In this document: piece after piece, positions 46,659 through 58,146 of the stretch
How the letters are laid out: every line of letters starts with the position of its first letter
Numbering within the stretch: position 1 is the stretch's first letter
From: Flavobacteriales bacterium UBA4466
GTDB lineage: Bacteria; Bacteroidota; Bacteroidia; Flavobacteriales_D; Sanyastnellaceae
DNA length: 59,325 nucleotides
NCBI GenBank assembly: GCA_905182895.1
Contig: CAJJDD010000001.1
Coordinates: 1-59,325, forward strand
Direction of reading: 5' to 3'
Notes under the pieces: model-generated
What the model was told of the DNA's origin: nothing
The model's database searches: none
The model's input: the letters and a program-made list of their open reading frames with translations, nothing else
Position numbers and translations under genes: made by a program

Positions 46659-49168
46659 TTGTCTAAAAATTTCTTTCATATAAGTTCCATCACTAGACTA
46701 CTGTTAATTGTTTTACTAGTCTCCGCGTGTAGTAGCTGTAGAGTGGTGAAGCATTTAGACGATGGAGACCAGCTACTAGTAAAGAATGAGATAGAGCTTT
46801 TGGGAAGTAAAAGTTTAAATGAAAATGATTTGCAGTCGATTATCAAACAAAAGCCTAACACCAAATTATTTTTCTTTTTTAGATTCAACGCATGGCTCTA
46901 CGGAAGGTATGACAAGGGGAAACTAGTTCAGAAACGAGAAAATAAGCAGCAGAGGTTGGATAGAAAGAATAAACGAAAGATAGCTAAAGGAAAAGACCCA
47001 GTCAATGAGACCAGTGAAACTTGGAGAGACAGGTTAATTCAGAATATCGGAGAAAAGCCTGTGGTTTATGATTCACTTAGAACGATTACGAGTAGCAAAC
47101 AGCTAGAAATTTATCTAAGGAAAAGCGGTTACTTTTCTGCTCATGTAGAGCATGAATTAAAGCAAAGAAGTAAGAGAAAGATTATCTCTAGGTACTAAAA
47201 TAGAGACAGGCCCAGCCCATAAAATAGAGGGAATAACGTGGGTAATTCCAGATTCTGGCTTGGTGCAGCTAAAAGGTCTGTTTGAGAAATTGGTAACCTT
47301 AAAGAAAGGAGATAGATTTAGTGTAGAAAAGTTAGATGAAAGCAGAGAGTCTATCACAAGTTTTTTAAATAATCAAGGGTATTATAAGTTTAGCAAGGAA
47401 TACATTAGATTCGAGGTAGATACGCTCGGGAGTCCTCTAGAAGTACATCTCAATGTACTCATAACTAATAAGAAAAGGGAGTCTAGTTTTTCTCCAGATT
47501 CACTGGTGGATGTTCCTCATAAAAAATATATCGTAGGTAGAATTGAGTTTCATTTGGATTATGACCCATTAACTAAAATATATGAACCCACAGGGAGGAT
47601 TTTAAATGGTAAATTCACATTTGAGTATATAGATACCTTAGGATTTTATCCAGACCTATTAGAGAATAATATACTGATCGAAGAGAATGATGTTTACCGG
47701 TTAAAAAATGTGTCGAACACTTATAAAAAGCTCAGAAACTTAGAGGTGTTTAATTATATTAATATTCAGTTTGAGGAAGAAGAGCTTGTAGGCGATGTTT
47801 ATAAACTGAAATGCCATATTTACCTAAAGTCTGGAAAAAATCAATCGACCAATTTCGAGATTACCGGCACACACAGAGATGGAATTTGGGGAGCTAATTT
47901 GAACTCTAGTTACCGACATAATAATTTATTCTCTGGAGCAGAAAGTTTTAACGTTAAATTTTTAGTAGGAGCAGAAGCCGTAAGACCTGTTTCAGGTGTA
48001 GCGACCGAAGAAGAAGCTGGCCAGGACCTAAATGATAATCTCCGGTTAAATTCATTAATTATTGGCCCGGAAATCACGCTGAGTCTTCATAAGTTGGTTT
48101 TTTTACCAAAGCTGAGTCAACGATTCAGTACGCCTCAAACCGAAATTTCTGGAGTCTTTAATTATCAAATCAGACCTGATTTTGAACGTTCATTGGCAGA
48201 AATAAACTTTGGGTGGAAATTCAGAGAGTCTAGTCGAAATAAGATTTACATCTCCCCTTTTAACTTTAGCATTATTACTATTACAAAGTCAGATACCTTC
48301 GAGGCTAGGTTGAGTGAAATTAATGATTTATTTCTCATTAACTCTTATCAGGATCATTTGATCCCTTCATTTTTTAATGGAAACTGGGAGTTTAGTAATC
48401 AAACTTCTGGATACCAAAAGCGGTATGCATATAACCGGTTTGGCGTGGAGTCTGTAGGGTTGAATTTTAGACTAGGTAACGAACTCTTTGGGAAGAAGGA
48501 AGTAGATGAAAATGGCAGTTATACTATCGAAGGAATTCGATTCGCCCAATACTTGAAATTCGAAAATGATTTTAGGTTTTACACTAATTTCTCTAGAAAT
48601 CAGAGTTTAGCCAATAGAGTCGATTTCGGGTATGCTCGTCCATACGCCAATAGCATGGTATTCTGCCTTTTGAGAAAAACTTTTATGAAGATAATGCTTC
48701 AATGGAAGAGTTTGGCAAGCCCGTTCTCTTGGGCCTGGTTCTTATCAGGACACCACGTCTCTAGTGTCGTATAATAATTTAGGAGAAGTACGCTTAACGC
48801 TTAGTTCTGAGTATCGTTTTGACTTAACTAACATTCTAGAAGGGGCCTTTTTTATAGATGCTGGAAATGTGTGGATAGTGGATGATGAGGATAATAAAGA
48901 AGGGTCAGAGTTTAAGTCAAATTTCATCTCAGACATCGCAGTAGGCGGAGGAATAGGTTTTCGTTTCGATTTCGATTTTTTCCTCATTCGTCTAGATTTA
49001 GGGTTTAAGCTAAAAGATCCTTCCTTAGATAGAGGAGAGAAATGGTTTTGGGAGTCTAAAAACAACTATGATGATTATCTGGAGAATCTGCGTAGCAAAG
49101 GACTTACAGAACAGGAGTCTTACAGGTACTTTCCTAATATTAATTTGGGGATAGGTTATCCTTTCTAA
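46659..49168 (+). CDS. Omp85-family outer-membrane protein, TamL-like (several frameshifts)
   Basis: A lipoprotein-type leader (SACSSC, then RVVKHLDDGDQLLVKNEIEL) precedes POTRA domains (KQLEIYLRKSGYFSAHVEHE; ITSFLNNQGYYKFSKEYIRF) and a C-terminal 16-strand surface-antigen barrel (VRLTLSSEYRFDLTNILEGA, GGGIGFRFDFDFFLIRLDLG). Frame breaks lie near 47165, and several fall in 48650-48760, where restored text reads WQARSLGPGSYQDTT. About 830 residues. Omp85 proteins insert or translocate outer-membrane proteins, and TamL is the Bacteroidota lipoprotein form of TamA. The start is a TTG at 46659; no ATG with the leader exists. Confidence 0.85.
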
Positions 49169-49249
49169 GCAATAAAGACCTCTTGAATTGTTTTCTTGAA
49201 TTTAGCATGGTTATGTAAACGGGTTATGGATGATTCATAAATTAGCATC

Positions 49250-50092
49250 ATGAATCTTTATGCGATAAACAACGGAAACTTCATGTTAGATGGAGGAGCC
49301 ATGTTCGGTGTGGTGCCTAAATCTATTTGGAGCAGAACGAACCCTACAGATGCGAATAATATGTGTCCATGGTCATGCGTTCACTTGCTTATAGAAGACG
49401 GAAATAGGCTTGTTCTTATAGACTGTGGAATGGGAGATAAGCAATCGGAAAAATTTTACGGGATACTATTTTTTACATGGAGATGATTCTTTAGACAAAG
49501 TTCGCAAAACGCGGCTTTCATAGAGATGATATTACTGATGTATTCTTAACTCACCTCCATTTTGATCACTGTGGTGGAGCAATCATATATGCATGGAATT
49601 CTAGACCTGCCTTTAGGAATGCACGTTTCTGGAGTAATGATTTACATTGGAAATGGGCTACAGAGCCTAATCCAAGAGAAAAAGCTTCTTTTTTAAGTGA
49701 AAATATTTTACCTATAAAAGAAAGTGGTCAGTTAGAAATGATAGAAAAAACGGGCAGATTTTCTAAAAGTCCTTTTGAGGACATAGACCTCTTTTTTGCA
49801 GATGGCCATACGGAAAAACAAATGATCCCACATATAGATTATAAAGGAAAAAAAAATAGCTTTTATGGCAGATTTACTTCCCAGTACAGGCCATATTCCT
49901 CTTCCTTATGTGATGGGTTACGATACACGACCACTATTAACATTAGATGAAAAAGAGTTGTTTTTAACTAAAGCGGCAGATGAAGAAATCATTCTTTATT
50001 TAGAGCACGATAGTATGACCGAATGCTGTACAGTAAAGCACACTGAAAAAGGCGTGAGATTAGACCAGACGTTTAAGCTATCTGAGATTTAA
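49250..50092 (+). CDS. Metallo-beta-lactamase-fold hydrolase (three frameshifts)
   Basis: The zinc motif THLHFDHCGG (HxHxDH) is read in a shifted frame between indels at about 49462 and 49500. Upstream are VHLLIEDGNRLVLIDCGMGD and restored YYFLHGDDSLDK, and downstream FWSNDLHWKWATEPNPREKA. An extra A in the A9 run at 49848-49856 blocks the next segment, which when restored reads KIAFMADLLPSTGHIPLPYV. Total about 280 residues. The family includes lactonases and other hydrolases, so the substrate is unknown. The gene follows TamL by about 80 bases on the same strand. Confidence 0.85.
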
Positions 50093-50108
50093 AAAAGAGA
50101 ATGTAAAA

Positions 50109-53100
50109 TTATCTTACTACGCTAATCTGTCCTATAAAGTCTTTTGCTTCTGTATTGCAATTACTACTGTATCTGATTTCGTAGGTGTAAACTCCAACAG
50201 GAACATAGTAACTTTCATTTCCATTTCCTTCGAGTTGTTCTCCCTGCCAGTAATCATCAGGATCTTCAGTTTCGAAAACTACATTTCCCCATCTATTGTA
50301 AACTTTAAAAGAGTATTCATCTAAATTGGCATTTACCGGCTTAAACACATCATTTAGGCCGTCACCATTTGGAGTAAATGCGTTAGGGATGAAAATGGTA
50401 GGTTCGTTATCTTGTAAAATGACATCTATACTTCCAGCTTGCTCACAGCCATAAACATCAGTGAATGTGAATTCATAGATTCCATCATCTATAATATTTG
50501 TGTAAATGTCATTCTCATCTGTAGTTATCCAGAAATGGTTAGAACCGCCTAAATAAGGAATTTCTATACTGTGAGCAGCACCTTTACACAATACCTCGGT
50601 TTTTTCTATGCTTATTTCTGGAGCTATAGATACCTGAACAGCATCTTGGAATGTACATCCATTTAATTCTACTTGAACACTATAGATACCAGCTTCGGTA
50701 ACAGAAATAGACTGAGTCTCTTCATTTGTGGACCAGAAATAAGAAGCGTTTTGGCCGTCTAATCCGGCATTAATGACTACTGCAGGAGAATAGTAACATA
50801 GAGGAATATTCTCTCCTAATTCAAATTCTTCATGGTCTTCTATGGTTACTGTCTGAGAAATTGATTCTTCTACATCACAAAAGTCTTCGCTAACAGTGAG
50901 TGTAATCGTGTAAGTGCCTTCCCCGTTATAAACATGGATTAAATTTTCTGCTACACTCGCATTGCCATCTCCTAAATCCCAAGAGTAATTATCGATATCA
51001 CCGTTACTCGTGTTGGTAAGATCCACTGTAAGCTCATTGCATGCGCCCAGTTGAATGTTATCGAAGCTCGGGTCTAAAACTGGTGGAGGTATTACTTCTA
51101 CCAAGCTCGTAGCGTCATCGATTCCTGTGCAGCCTCCATCTCCCTCTACTGAGAGCGTAACTATGTAGATGCCAGGTGTGGCGTAAATATGAGAAGTGTT
51201 TTCTCCAGTATTACTTGGCGTTCCATCACCAAAATCCCAAGAGTAAGAAGAAGCACCCACACTATTATTATTAAAGTCAATTGAAAGAGGAGCACAACCT
51301 ACTTCATCACCATTGGTTATAAAGGCTGCTACTTCATCAGTAATAGTAATCTGTAAGGACGATTCGTCTGACACATTACAGATTACGTCTTCTATTGAAA
51401 GTGAAACAGTATATATTCCTATGTCATCATAGTCGTAAGTGATATTTTCTTCTTCTAGAATAGTTCCATCCCCCATATCCCATTCGAATTCTAAGAAATT
51501 TCCTAGACTATTGTTTACACCTTCTACAGTAAAGTTCTCACAGTCGGTTTGAAGAAGACTGAAGATAGACTCGACAACATCATTAGCACTTATAGTTACT
51601 AATACAGTGTCAGAGTCGGAACCATTACATGTATTTGGATTTAGCGCTGTTAAAATCACCTCGAATTCGGCAGGACCGTTAAAAGTGTGGGTCGGTGTCT
51701 CCTCAGCAGAAGAGGAGCCATCTCCAAAGTCCCAAGAGATATTATCAGCGTTTTCACTTTGATTTTCAAATACGATGTCAGCACTTTCACAACCCTCTAA
51801 GCCATCACTGGCTATGGTAGCCTCTACAAAAGGAAGTAATGTAATGTCTACCGTAACTTCTTCGTCATCTTCACAGCCATTATCTATGGCTTGCAGGCTG
51901 ACAGTATAATCACCTGGAGCATCATATTGGTGAATAGCATCCATAGATTCTATGACGGTTCCGTCACCCATATCCCAGATATAATCTAAGAAATCAAGCC
52001 CAGTCGTATTGGTGGTTTGTATTGTTTGATCTATACAATTAAAATCGTAGTTAAACGTAGGATTAAAATCTTGAGGAGTACTTATAACTATTTGAAATAC
52101 TACAGTATCTGCCAGATTACAACTCAGAGAGTCTGAGGCTATCATGGTTAAATCATAAACCCCAGGTTCATCATAAGTAATAGAAGGCTCATATTCATCA
52201 GAAGTAGTTCCGTTACCGAAATCCCAATCAAATTGATCCCCCACAGAGAAGTTTTCGAAAGTGATTTCGAAAGGGGCACAACCAGAGATGTCGTTACTAG
52301 CCAAGGCTGCATTTACTCCAGAAGCATCGAAGTTAATTTTGAATACTCCTATATCCCATCCGGGCTCTTGATTTGTAGCCCAAGCATCAGCAGTGGTACT
52401 AAATCCACCACCTGAGCAGACCCCTTGATAGACTATTCCGTTTTTATCGAATCTACTAGTCCCACCATCCACGTGATTTTCAGTATAAAACGTCCCGAAA
52501 ATAATGTCAGTTAAGTCCTCTTCATAAACAGCTAGATAGAAACCACCTGTGGTAAACAGCGCATCATCTGTTGTTTCTAAACTTCCAAAGGCGCTATAAG
52601 CAGAGATGTAGATGTTATCACAATTGTCCACTAAGAATGCATCAGGGACAAAATCCGTGGTACCACTCCCGCTACCCACAACTGTTCCTACCAATACTTC
52701 ACTTAAGTCATTGGAGAATTTGGTGATAAACTGTCCAGAATTTGGGTTTTCGTAAACATCATCAGTGACTGGCATATCTCCTCCTCCTTGGCCAAAAACG
52801 AATACATTTTCTTCAAAATCTAGATCGATAAAGAAAACTTGATCTTTACTTCCTGTTCCATGATATGTGCTATTTATAAGGGCAGTACCAGACCCATTGA
52901 ACTTAGCTATAAATCCATCTAGTTCTGTTCCAAAACCTGCAGTTTCGCCGATAAAATTGGTTTGATAGGCGCCTGGCGTAGTCGGCATATCGTCACTAGC
53001 ACTTCCTGCTATAAAAATAGAGCCGTCTATAGAAGTTCTTATTCCATAACCCATGTCATTATCCGTTCCTCCGAAGTACGTACTTATTAAAAGAGTGCTT

Positions 53101-54465
53101 AAAGTAGGGTTAAGCTTTACTATTACGGCATCTTGTCCACCAGCGTTAGTTGTCTGATAAGCTATAGCTGTAACAGGGAAGTCAGGAGCTTGACTTCCAG
53201 ATACTATAATCGGATTATTGTCATAGTCTATTATAATTTCGCCTCTGTAATTATCCCCATAATTAGCGGCATTAGCATTTTGACCATCTGTTCCAGTTCC
53301 TCCTAAATAGGTAGACCCTATTAGGGCACTTCCGTCTTGTTCTATATGGGAAACAACGATATCATAAGTAAAACCTCCGCCTCCATCTGCATGTGCTGTT
53401 TGCACCGCACTGCCAGTTACAGGGAAATCTGCGCTAGCCGAACTGCCATAGACATATAGCTCTCCTTCATTATTAGTTACTAAAGAATGAGGGTAATCTG
53501 CAGAACTTCCTCCTAAGAAAGTGGCCCATAATAAATCGGTGCCTTCAGGGTTAAGTTTACTGATGCCAATATCCCAAGTACCTCCACCATAAGATTGGTC
53601 AAAAGCTCCGGTAGTTACAGGGTATTCAGACCCTGAGGCTACACATCCAGTGAAAATATTCCCTTCTAAATCAAACGCAGCCGAGTGGCCATAATTACTA
53701 GAAAACCCTGTCGTTCCTGAAAGGGTAGAAGCGATTAATTCAGGATCGATAACTAATTTTAAACGTTCATCATAGCCATAAGGAAAGGCATAACTAATGG
53801 TGTTTCCTGTTTTTACATAATCACAAGCGACTTCCGTTAATTGTCCATTAACCAATTGGTAAGCGAAGGGTTTGCTTTCTGTGAATTCGCCTAGTGATGT
53901 TTCCAGAATTAGGTTGCCGTCTTTTATGAAGTATGATTGTAGTCCATCATAATCAAATGCTATTTGGTTTGGATTTGAACCTGGATAGACAATAAAGTCA
54001 TACTTGAAATTGTCTTTTTTACTGTACACTTTTAAGTCAACTCCAGTATAAATTTCTGGATAGTCAACCATTTCGAAGACACCTACATGAGAAGACCAAT
54101 TGTTATTGTTTTGTCCTAGGAAGTAATTATGATGGTAATGATTAATCTTTATAAATAATTCCCAATATTTTATTTTATCAGATTCAATTTCCAAAGCTTT
54201 TAGTAAATTAATTGCCATTTGATTCTTCTACTGTCGCAAATTGTAAGTCATGAAGCTTTGAGAACTCTTCTGCGCTTAAAAATGCAAAGGTAAAACCATT
54301 TTCTTCTAAATAGACGGAACCGCCATTTGGCAACCCTGCCCTAAAGAGAACATTTTCATTCCATTGACTTTGATTTTCTACGAATTCTAATGCTTGTCTT
54401 TTATCGTGAGACCATGCCGAAACACAAATAATTAGCATTAAAAGCAGTGAGCAGAGCTGTTTCAT
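50109..54465 (-). CDS. Giant secreted protein: SBBP beta-propeller repeats, six PKD domains, T9SS type B (CHU_C) signal (frameshifted near N-terminus)
   Basis: The signal peptide (MKQLCSLLLMLIICVSAWS) begins at 54465, but one or more indels at 54150-54230 separate it from the main frame. That frame has an N-terminal domain (YDFIVYPGSNPNQIAFDYDG), SBBP-type propeller repeats (ISTYFGGTDNDMGYGIRTSI, LLWATFLGGSSADYPHSLVT), then six PKD domains (about residues 633-1140, each with WDFGxG or WDMGDG) and an Ig-like region. The end is a gliding-motility-associated type B sorting domain (FIPNAFTPNGDGLNDVFKPV, YNRWGNVVFE). Joined about 1,450 residues. It is likely a surface adhesin or part of the gliding apparatus. 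Confidence 0.86.
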
Positions 54466-54679
54466 TTTAAGAGTCTCTCTATATCAAATTCAACTAACGC
54501 TGATTTTGACTCTGTTTGGTTGCCTTTGAAGCACAACTTTCTATGGACTCTTAAACTACTGTATTACATCGGAATTAGGACTATTTATCATATGGTTATG
54601 ATAGATAGTTAAAACAACAAACGAGTCTCAGAGAAAGGTTTAATTAGATGAAATCAGTTAGAATAAGATGCCGCACTAA

Positions 54680-55714
54680 CTATTTTTCTTGGGCTAAAGC
54701 CTGACATATTTTCTTAATCATAGCAGGTCCCTCATAAACAAATCCACTGTAAACTTGAATTAAATCAGCTCCCGCTTCTATTTTTTCTAGAGCATCTTCA
54801 GCTGAACAAATTCCTCCCACCCCAATTATAGGAAACGCGTTTTTAGAAGTGGTTTTTAAATATCTTATGACCTCTGTGCTTCTATCTTTTAATGGTTTAC
54901 CACTTAAACCTCCATTGCCTATAGCAGAAATAGTACTATCTGAAGTGATTAAGTTCTCTCGACTGATGGTCGTATTGGTAGCTATTACTCCTGAAATTTT
55001 AGTGACCGCTAGGATTTCTACTATATCATCTAACTGTTCGTTGGTAAGGTCTGGAGCTATTTTTAAAAGAATTGGCTTAGGCGTGGTTTTAAGATTATTT
55101 AAGCGCTGTAATTCATTAAGAAGAGCGGTAAGCGGCTCTTTGTCTTGAAGGTCCCTTAGCCCTGGAGTATTCGGGCTACTTACGTTTACTACGAAGTAGT
55201 GTACATAATCAAAGAGCGCCTCGAAACAAATGACATAGTCATCCACTGCCTTCTCATTAGGGGTAAGTTTGTTTTTCCCGATGTTCCCTCCTATGATAAC
55301 ATTTTTAGGCATTTTTTTTAGCCTTTCAACCATGGATTCTACTCCCTTATTATTAAATCCCATTCTGTTAATGAGCCCTGTGTCTTCTTTTAATCTAAAA
55401 AGTCTTGGCTGAGGATTCCCATCCTGAGGCTTCGGGGTGACGGTTCCTACTTCTATAAAACCAAAGCCTAATGCATGCATCTCGGCAGCTACTTCAGCAT
55501 TTTTGTCTAGTCCGGCGGCTAGTCCTACCGGGTTGGGGAACTTTATACCGAACAACTCCTTTTCTAATTTTGGGTTATTTACTCCATATATGCTCTTAAA
55601 AATAGACTTTACTCCTGGGATTTTGAATCCGTTTTTCAATAATCCTAAAGTCACATTGTGTGCTTTTTCAGCTTGAAGTTTGAATAATAGAGGTCTTAAA
55701 AGAAGCTTATACAT
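54680..55714 (-). CDS. pyrD: Dihydroorotate dehydrogenase (quinone), class 2
   Basis: The 344-residue protein oxidises dihydroorotate to orotate in pyrimidine synthesis, using FMN and passing electrons to quinone. Class 2 features are an N-terminal membrane-binding helix pair ([19 protein letters not shown]) and Ser rather than Cys as base, in [15 protein letters not shown] (about residue 178). FMN- and substrate-contact segments are [63 protein letters not shown] and LIQVYSGF. The frame is intact. It lies 53 bases after the glycosyltransferase stop at 55768 and has its own promoter candidate, so it is probably transcribed separately. Confidence 0.96.
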   Translation of the reverse strand: MYKLLLRPLLFKLQAEKAHNVTLGLLKNGFKIPGVKSIFKSIYGVNNPKLEKELFGIKFPNPVGLAAGLDKNAEVAAEMHALGFGFIEVGTVTPKPQDGNPQPRLFRLKEDTGLINRMGFNNKGVESMVERLKKMPKNVIIGGNIGKNKLTPNEKAVDDYVICFEALFDYVHYFVVNVSSPNTPGLRDLQDKEPLTALLNELQRLNNLKTTPKPILLKIAPDLTNEQLDDIVEILAVTKISGVIATNTTISRENLITSDSTISAIGNGGLSGKPLKDRSTEVIRYLKTTSKNAFPIIGVGGICSAEDALEKIEAGADLIQVYSGFVYEGPAMIKKICQALAQEK

Positions 55715-55730
55715 CGTTTCAGATTTCCAG

Positions 55731-55761
55731 CAAAAATACCATTGCTAGGCAGCCCCTACAA
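55731..55761 (-). promoter_or_regulatory. Candidate pyrD promoter (TTG-N20-TATTTTTG)
   Basis: On the minus strand a TTG (55759-55761) precedes TATTTTTG (55731-55738) by 20 bases, matching the Bacteroidota promoter. The ATG at 55714 is 16 bases downstream. This is the best promoter match seen in the window. Confidence 0.55.
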
Positions 55762-55767
55762 GTAAAA

Positions 55768-56940
55768 TCACTGTGTAGTTATTAACTCTTGAAGTATTTT
55801 ATTAGCGCTCTGCCATGAGTAGTTTTCTAGAATGAAATTTCGGGCGTTCGTTCCTAGGTTTAGTCTGCTTTCTGAGCTATTTAATAAATGCATTACTAAT
55901 GTCACTAAATGTTTATCATCTTGGTATACATATAAATGTTCATTGTGTATAGCCTTAAGCGCATTGTTGGCTAGCGGAGTGGTGATGCACGGCAGCTGCA
56001 TACTCATAGCTTCTAATAACTTGTTTTGAAGTCCTGTTCCCTGGCGCATAGGAGCTAGAAAAATTTTAGCACTATTAAATTCATCTCTTATATCATTTAC
56101 CCAGCCAGTGACCTTAACTCTGTCAGAGGCAAGTGAAAGCAGTTCATTAGAAGGAGTGGCTCCAGCTATAGTGAGTGTTATGGTTTGATCCTCCTGCCAA
56201 AGCTTGGGCATAATAGACCTTATTAAATAGAGAGCAGCATCTTCATTGGGGAGATAGCCCATATTTCCTGTGAAAATGAGATCTGTAGTCTCTTTTGCAG
56301 ATTCCTGAATAGGTTTGAAATAGTCGAAGTCTACTCCGTTTGGAACCACAGAGATCGATTCCCTTTTCTCGTGGTAGATTAAGTTTTTATCTTGTGAGGA
56401 AATAATGGAATGATTCTCGAAATAATCAAATATGAGGTTTTCATAGGCCACTAATCGCTTAGCTTCTTCCTTTACTAAAAATTTACGTATTCCTTTAGAG
56501 CTGGTAGTTCTTCGGGAATAATTTTTATTAAGAGCATCCATATAATCCAGCGTCTTAGGCATTTCATGGAAGTTTTTTACGTATTCAGTAGTTCTTACTA
56601 GCTGCGCATAAATATGTGCTGGAGCAGTGCTTTGTATGATCTGCTGTATTTTTCGCGCTACACTTTTTTGATAGAAATAATGAACCTGAAAGGGTTTGCT
56701 AGAAAATGCTGCGTAGCAAAGTCTTCCCAGTTGTTTTATTCTACTTAGTTTAAAGACGTAAAGTTCTGCGCATAGTGGTGCTATTTTACTTCTATCTTGT
56801 TCGTTAGGAAGCTTATCTGTGATGCAGCATAGAATAATTTCATGGTCCTGACTTAAATGAACTAGCTGATGATATGCTCTAAGCTTATCTCCTTTTTCTA
56901 ATGGGTAAGGAAACCGACTGAGAATTACTAAAAGCTTCAT
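55768..56940 (-). CDS. Glycosyltransferase, GT4-like
   Basis: The 390-residue protein begins MKLLVILSRFPYPLEKGDKL (ATG at 56940, with an upstream in-frame TTG at 56952 less likely). It has the GT-B donor site in its C-terminal half: VVPNGVDFDYFKP, LIFTGNMGYLPNEDAALYLI, VTGWVNDIRDEFNSAKIFLA, PMRQGTGLQNKLLEAM (E(x)7E-type). The frame is intact. It resembles the sugar transferase of exosortase-linked clusters, but no exosortase is seen here, so only a general surface-glycan role is supported. It starts one base after the preceding glycosyltransferase stop. Confidence 0.87.
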   Translation of the reverse strand: MKLLVILSRFPYPLEKGDKLRAYHQLVHLSQDHEIILCCITDKLPNEQDRSKIAPLCAELYVFKLSRIKQLGRLCYAAFSSKPFQVHYFYQKSVARKIQQIIQSTAPAHIYAQLVRTTEYVKNFHEMPKTLDYMDALNKNYSRRTTSSKGIRKFLVKEEAKRLVAYENLIFDYFENHSIISSQDKNLIYHEKRESISVVPNGVDFDYFKPIQESAKETTDLIFTGNMGYLPNEDAALYLIRSIMPKLWQEDQTITLTIAGATPSNELLSLASDRVKVTGWVNDIRDEFNSAKIFLAPMRQGTGLQNKLLEAMSMQLPCITTPLANNALKAIHNEHLYVYQDDKHLVTLVMHLLNSSESRLNLGTNARNFILENYSWQSANKILQELITTQ

Positions 56941-56941
56941 T

Positions 56942-58146
56942 TTATTTGTCAAGCAGATTTAAATAAAACTCTGTTAATTGTATGCTGAGTTTTTGGTTAT
57001 CGAAATTAGCACAGACAAATTCTCTAGAGACTTTTTTCTGTGTGTTTATTTTCTCAGGGTTCTCATGAAAGTCTCTAAGGTGTTTTAGAAAATCAGTTAT
57101 TGTTTCGGCCAAGTAAATATCTTCATTCTCTTTAAAATCTATTCCTTCAGCCCCCAGTTTAGTACTAGGAATCCAGTTTTTCCAAGTGCCATGCCTTCTA
57201 TTATTTTCACTAACCTGTCCCCCAGCAGATAATATCGGGACTAGCATGATAGATTTACTGCTAATAAATTTCTTAGCGTCTGCAACCTCACCTACTACTT
57301 TTATTCCAGGGTAGTTCTCCTCGTTAAATTCTGCAGGAATTTTTCTTCCGGCTAAATAGAAAACAAGGTTGGGAAATTCTTTTCTAATAGCGGGCCAAAT
57401 CTGTTCTAAGAACCATGTGACACCCTCGATATTGGGAGGCCATTCTAGTGACCCTAAATGAAAAAGAGACATTTCTTCGGGAGGATCTTCATCTGAATAC
57501 TCAGCGAGGTTAATACCGAATGGTATAGTGATTAAGTTGCTTCTTTTAGCATTTAGTGAAGCATACTTTGTATAATCGTCTTTAGTAATAGTAACGATTC
57601 CGTGCACTCTTTTTATAACATCTATTTCAAATAGCTCCAGCTTTTTAGCCAAGTGCTTTAAATAGAATTTTTTAGCTACGTTCTTAGTTCCGTCAGCCAT
57701 TCTCTGCCAGATGAGGTATTCCAGATTGTGACTTCGGAGCACACGTTTACCTTTGCTATATCTTTCAGCAGTAGATTGGAAAGTGAGAGTAAAAGGCTTT
57801 CAAATTGTATGATGTCGAACTGTTCATGTTGCAGTACGTTTTTCAGTCTTATATCGAAATTAGGAGAAAAAAAACGGCTTATGTTGTAACTATCCTGGGT
57901 AACAAGGTTGGAAAACACATCTACTATATTCACTCTAGTGTCTACAAAAATGCTTTCAAAAGAAGTTGTTTTCAAATAGTCTTTATCCAACTTGTCCTTT
58001 AGAAATGGATGTTTATGAGTGTGAATACTAAGAATCTTAACTTCATGTCCTTGATCTAAGAGTCCTTTTGTAAGGGCGTCCATAGCCAAGCATCCTCCAT
58101 CTATAGACGGCTTAGGTGGTTTATGACAAAGTTGAAGTACTTTCAT
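56942..58146 (-). CDS. Glycosyltransferase, GT4-like (frameshift at centre, plus two compensating indels)
   Basis: From 58146 the N-terminal half reads MKVLQLCHKPPKPSIDGGCL and VKILSIHTHKHPF. Near 57735 the frame shifts, after which the gene continues RSHNLEYLIWQRMADG, ITIPFGINLAEYS, MSLFHLGSLEWPPNIEGVTW and ends LTEFYLNLLDK. Inside, residues around 57175-57215 read in the wrong frame for about 17 codons. Two compensating indels there restore the conserved RLVKIIEGMALGKT ahead of STKLGAEGIDF, the E(x)7E donor-binding region. About 400 residues. It overlaps the LptF/G stop by four bases and precedes the next glycosyltransferase by one base, so all three form one operon. Confidence 0.84.
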
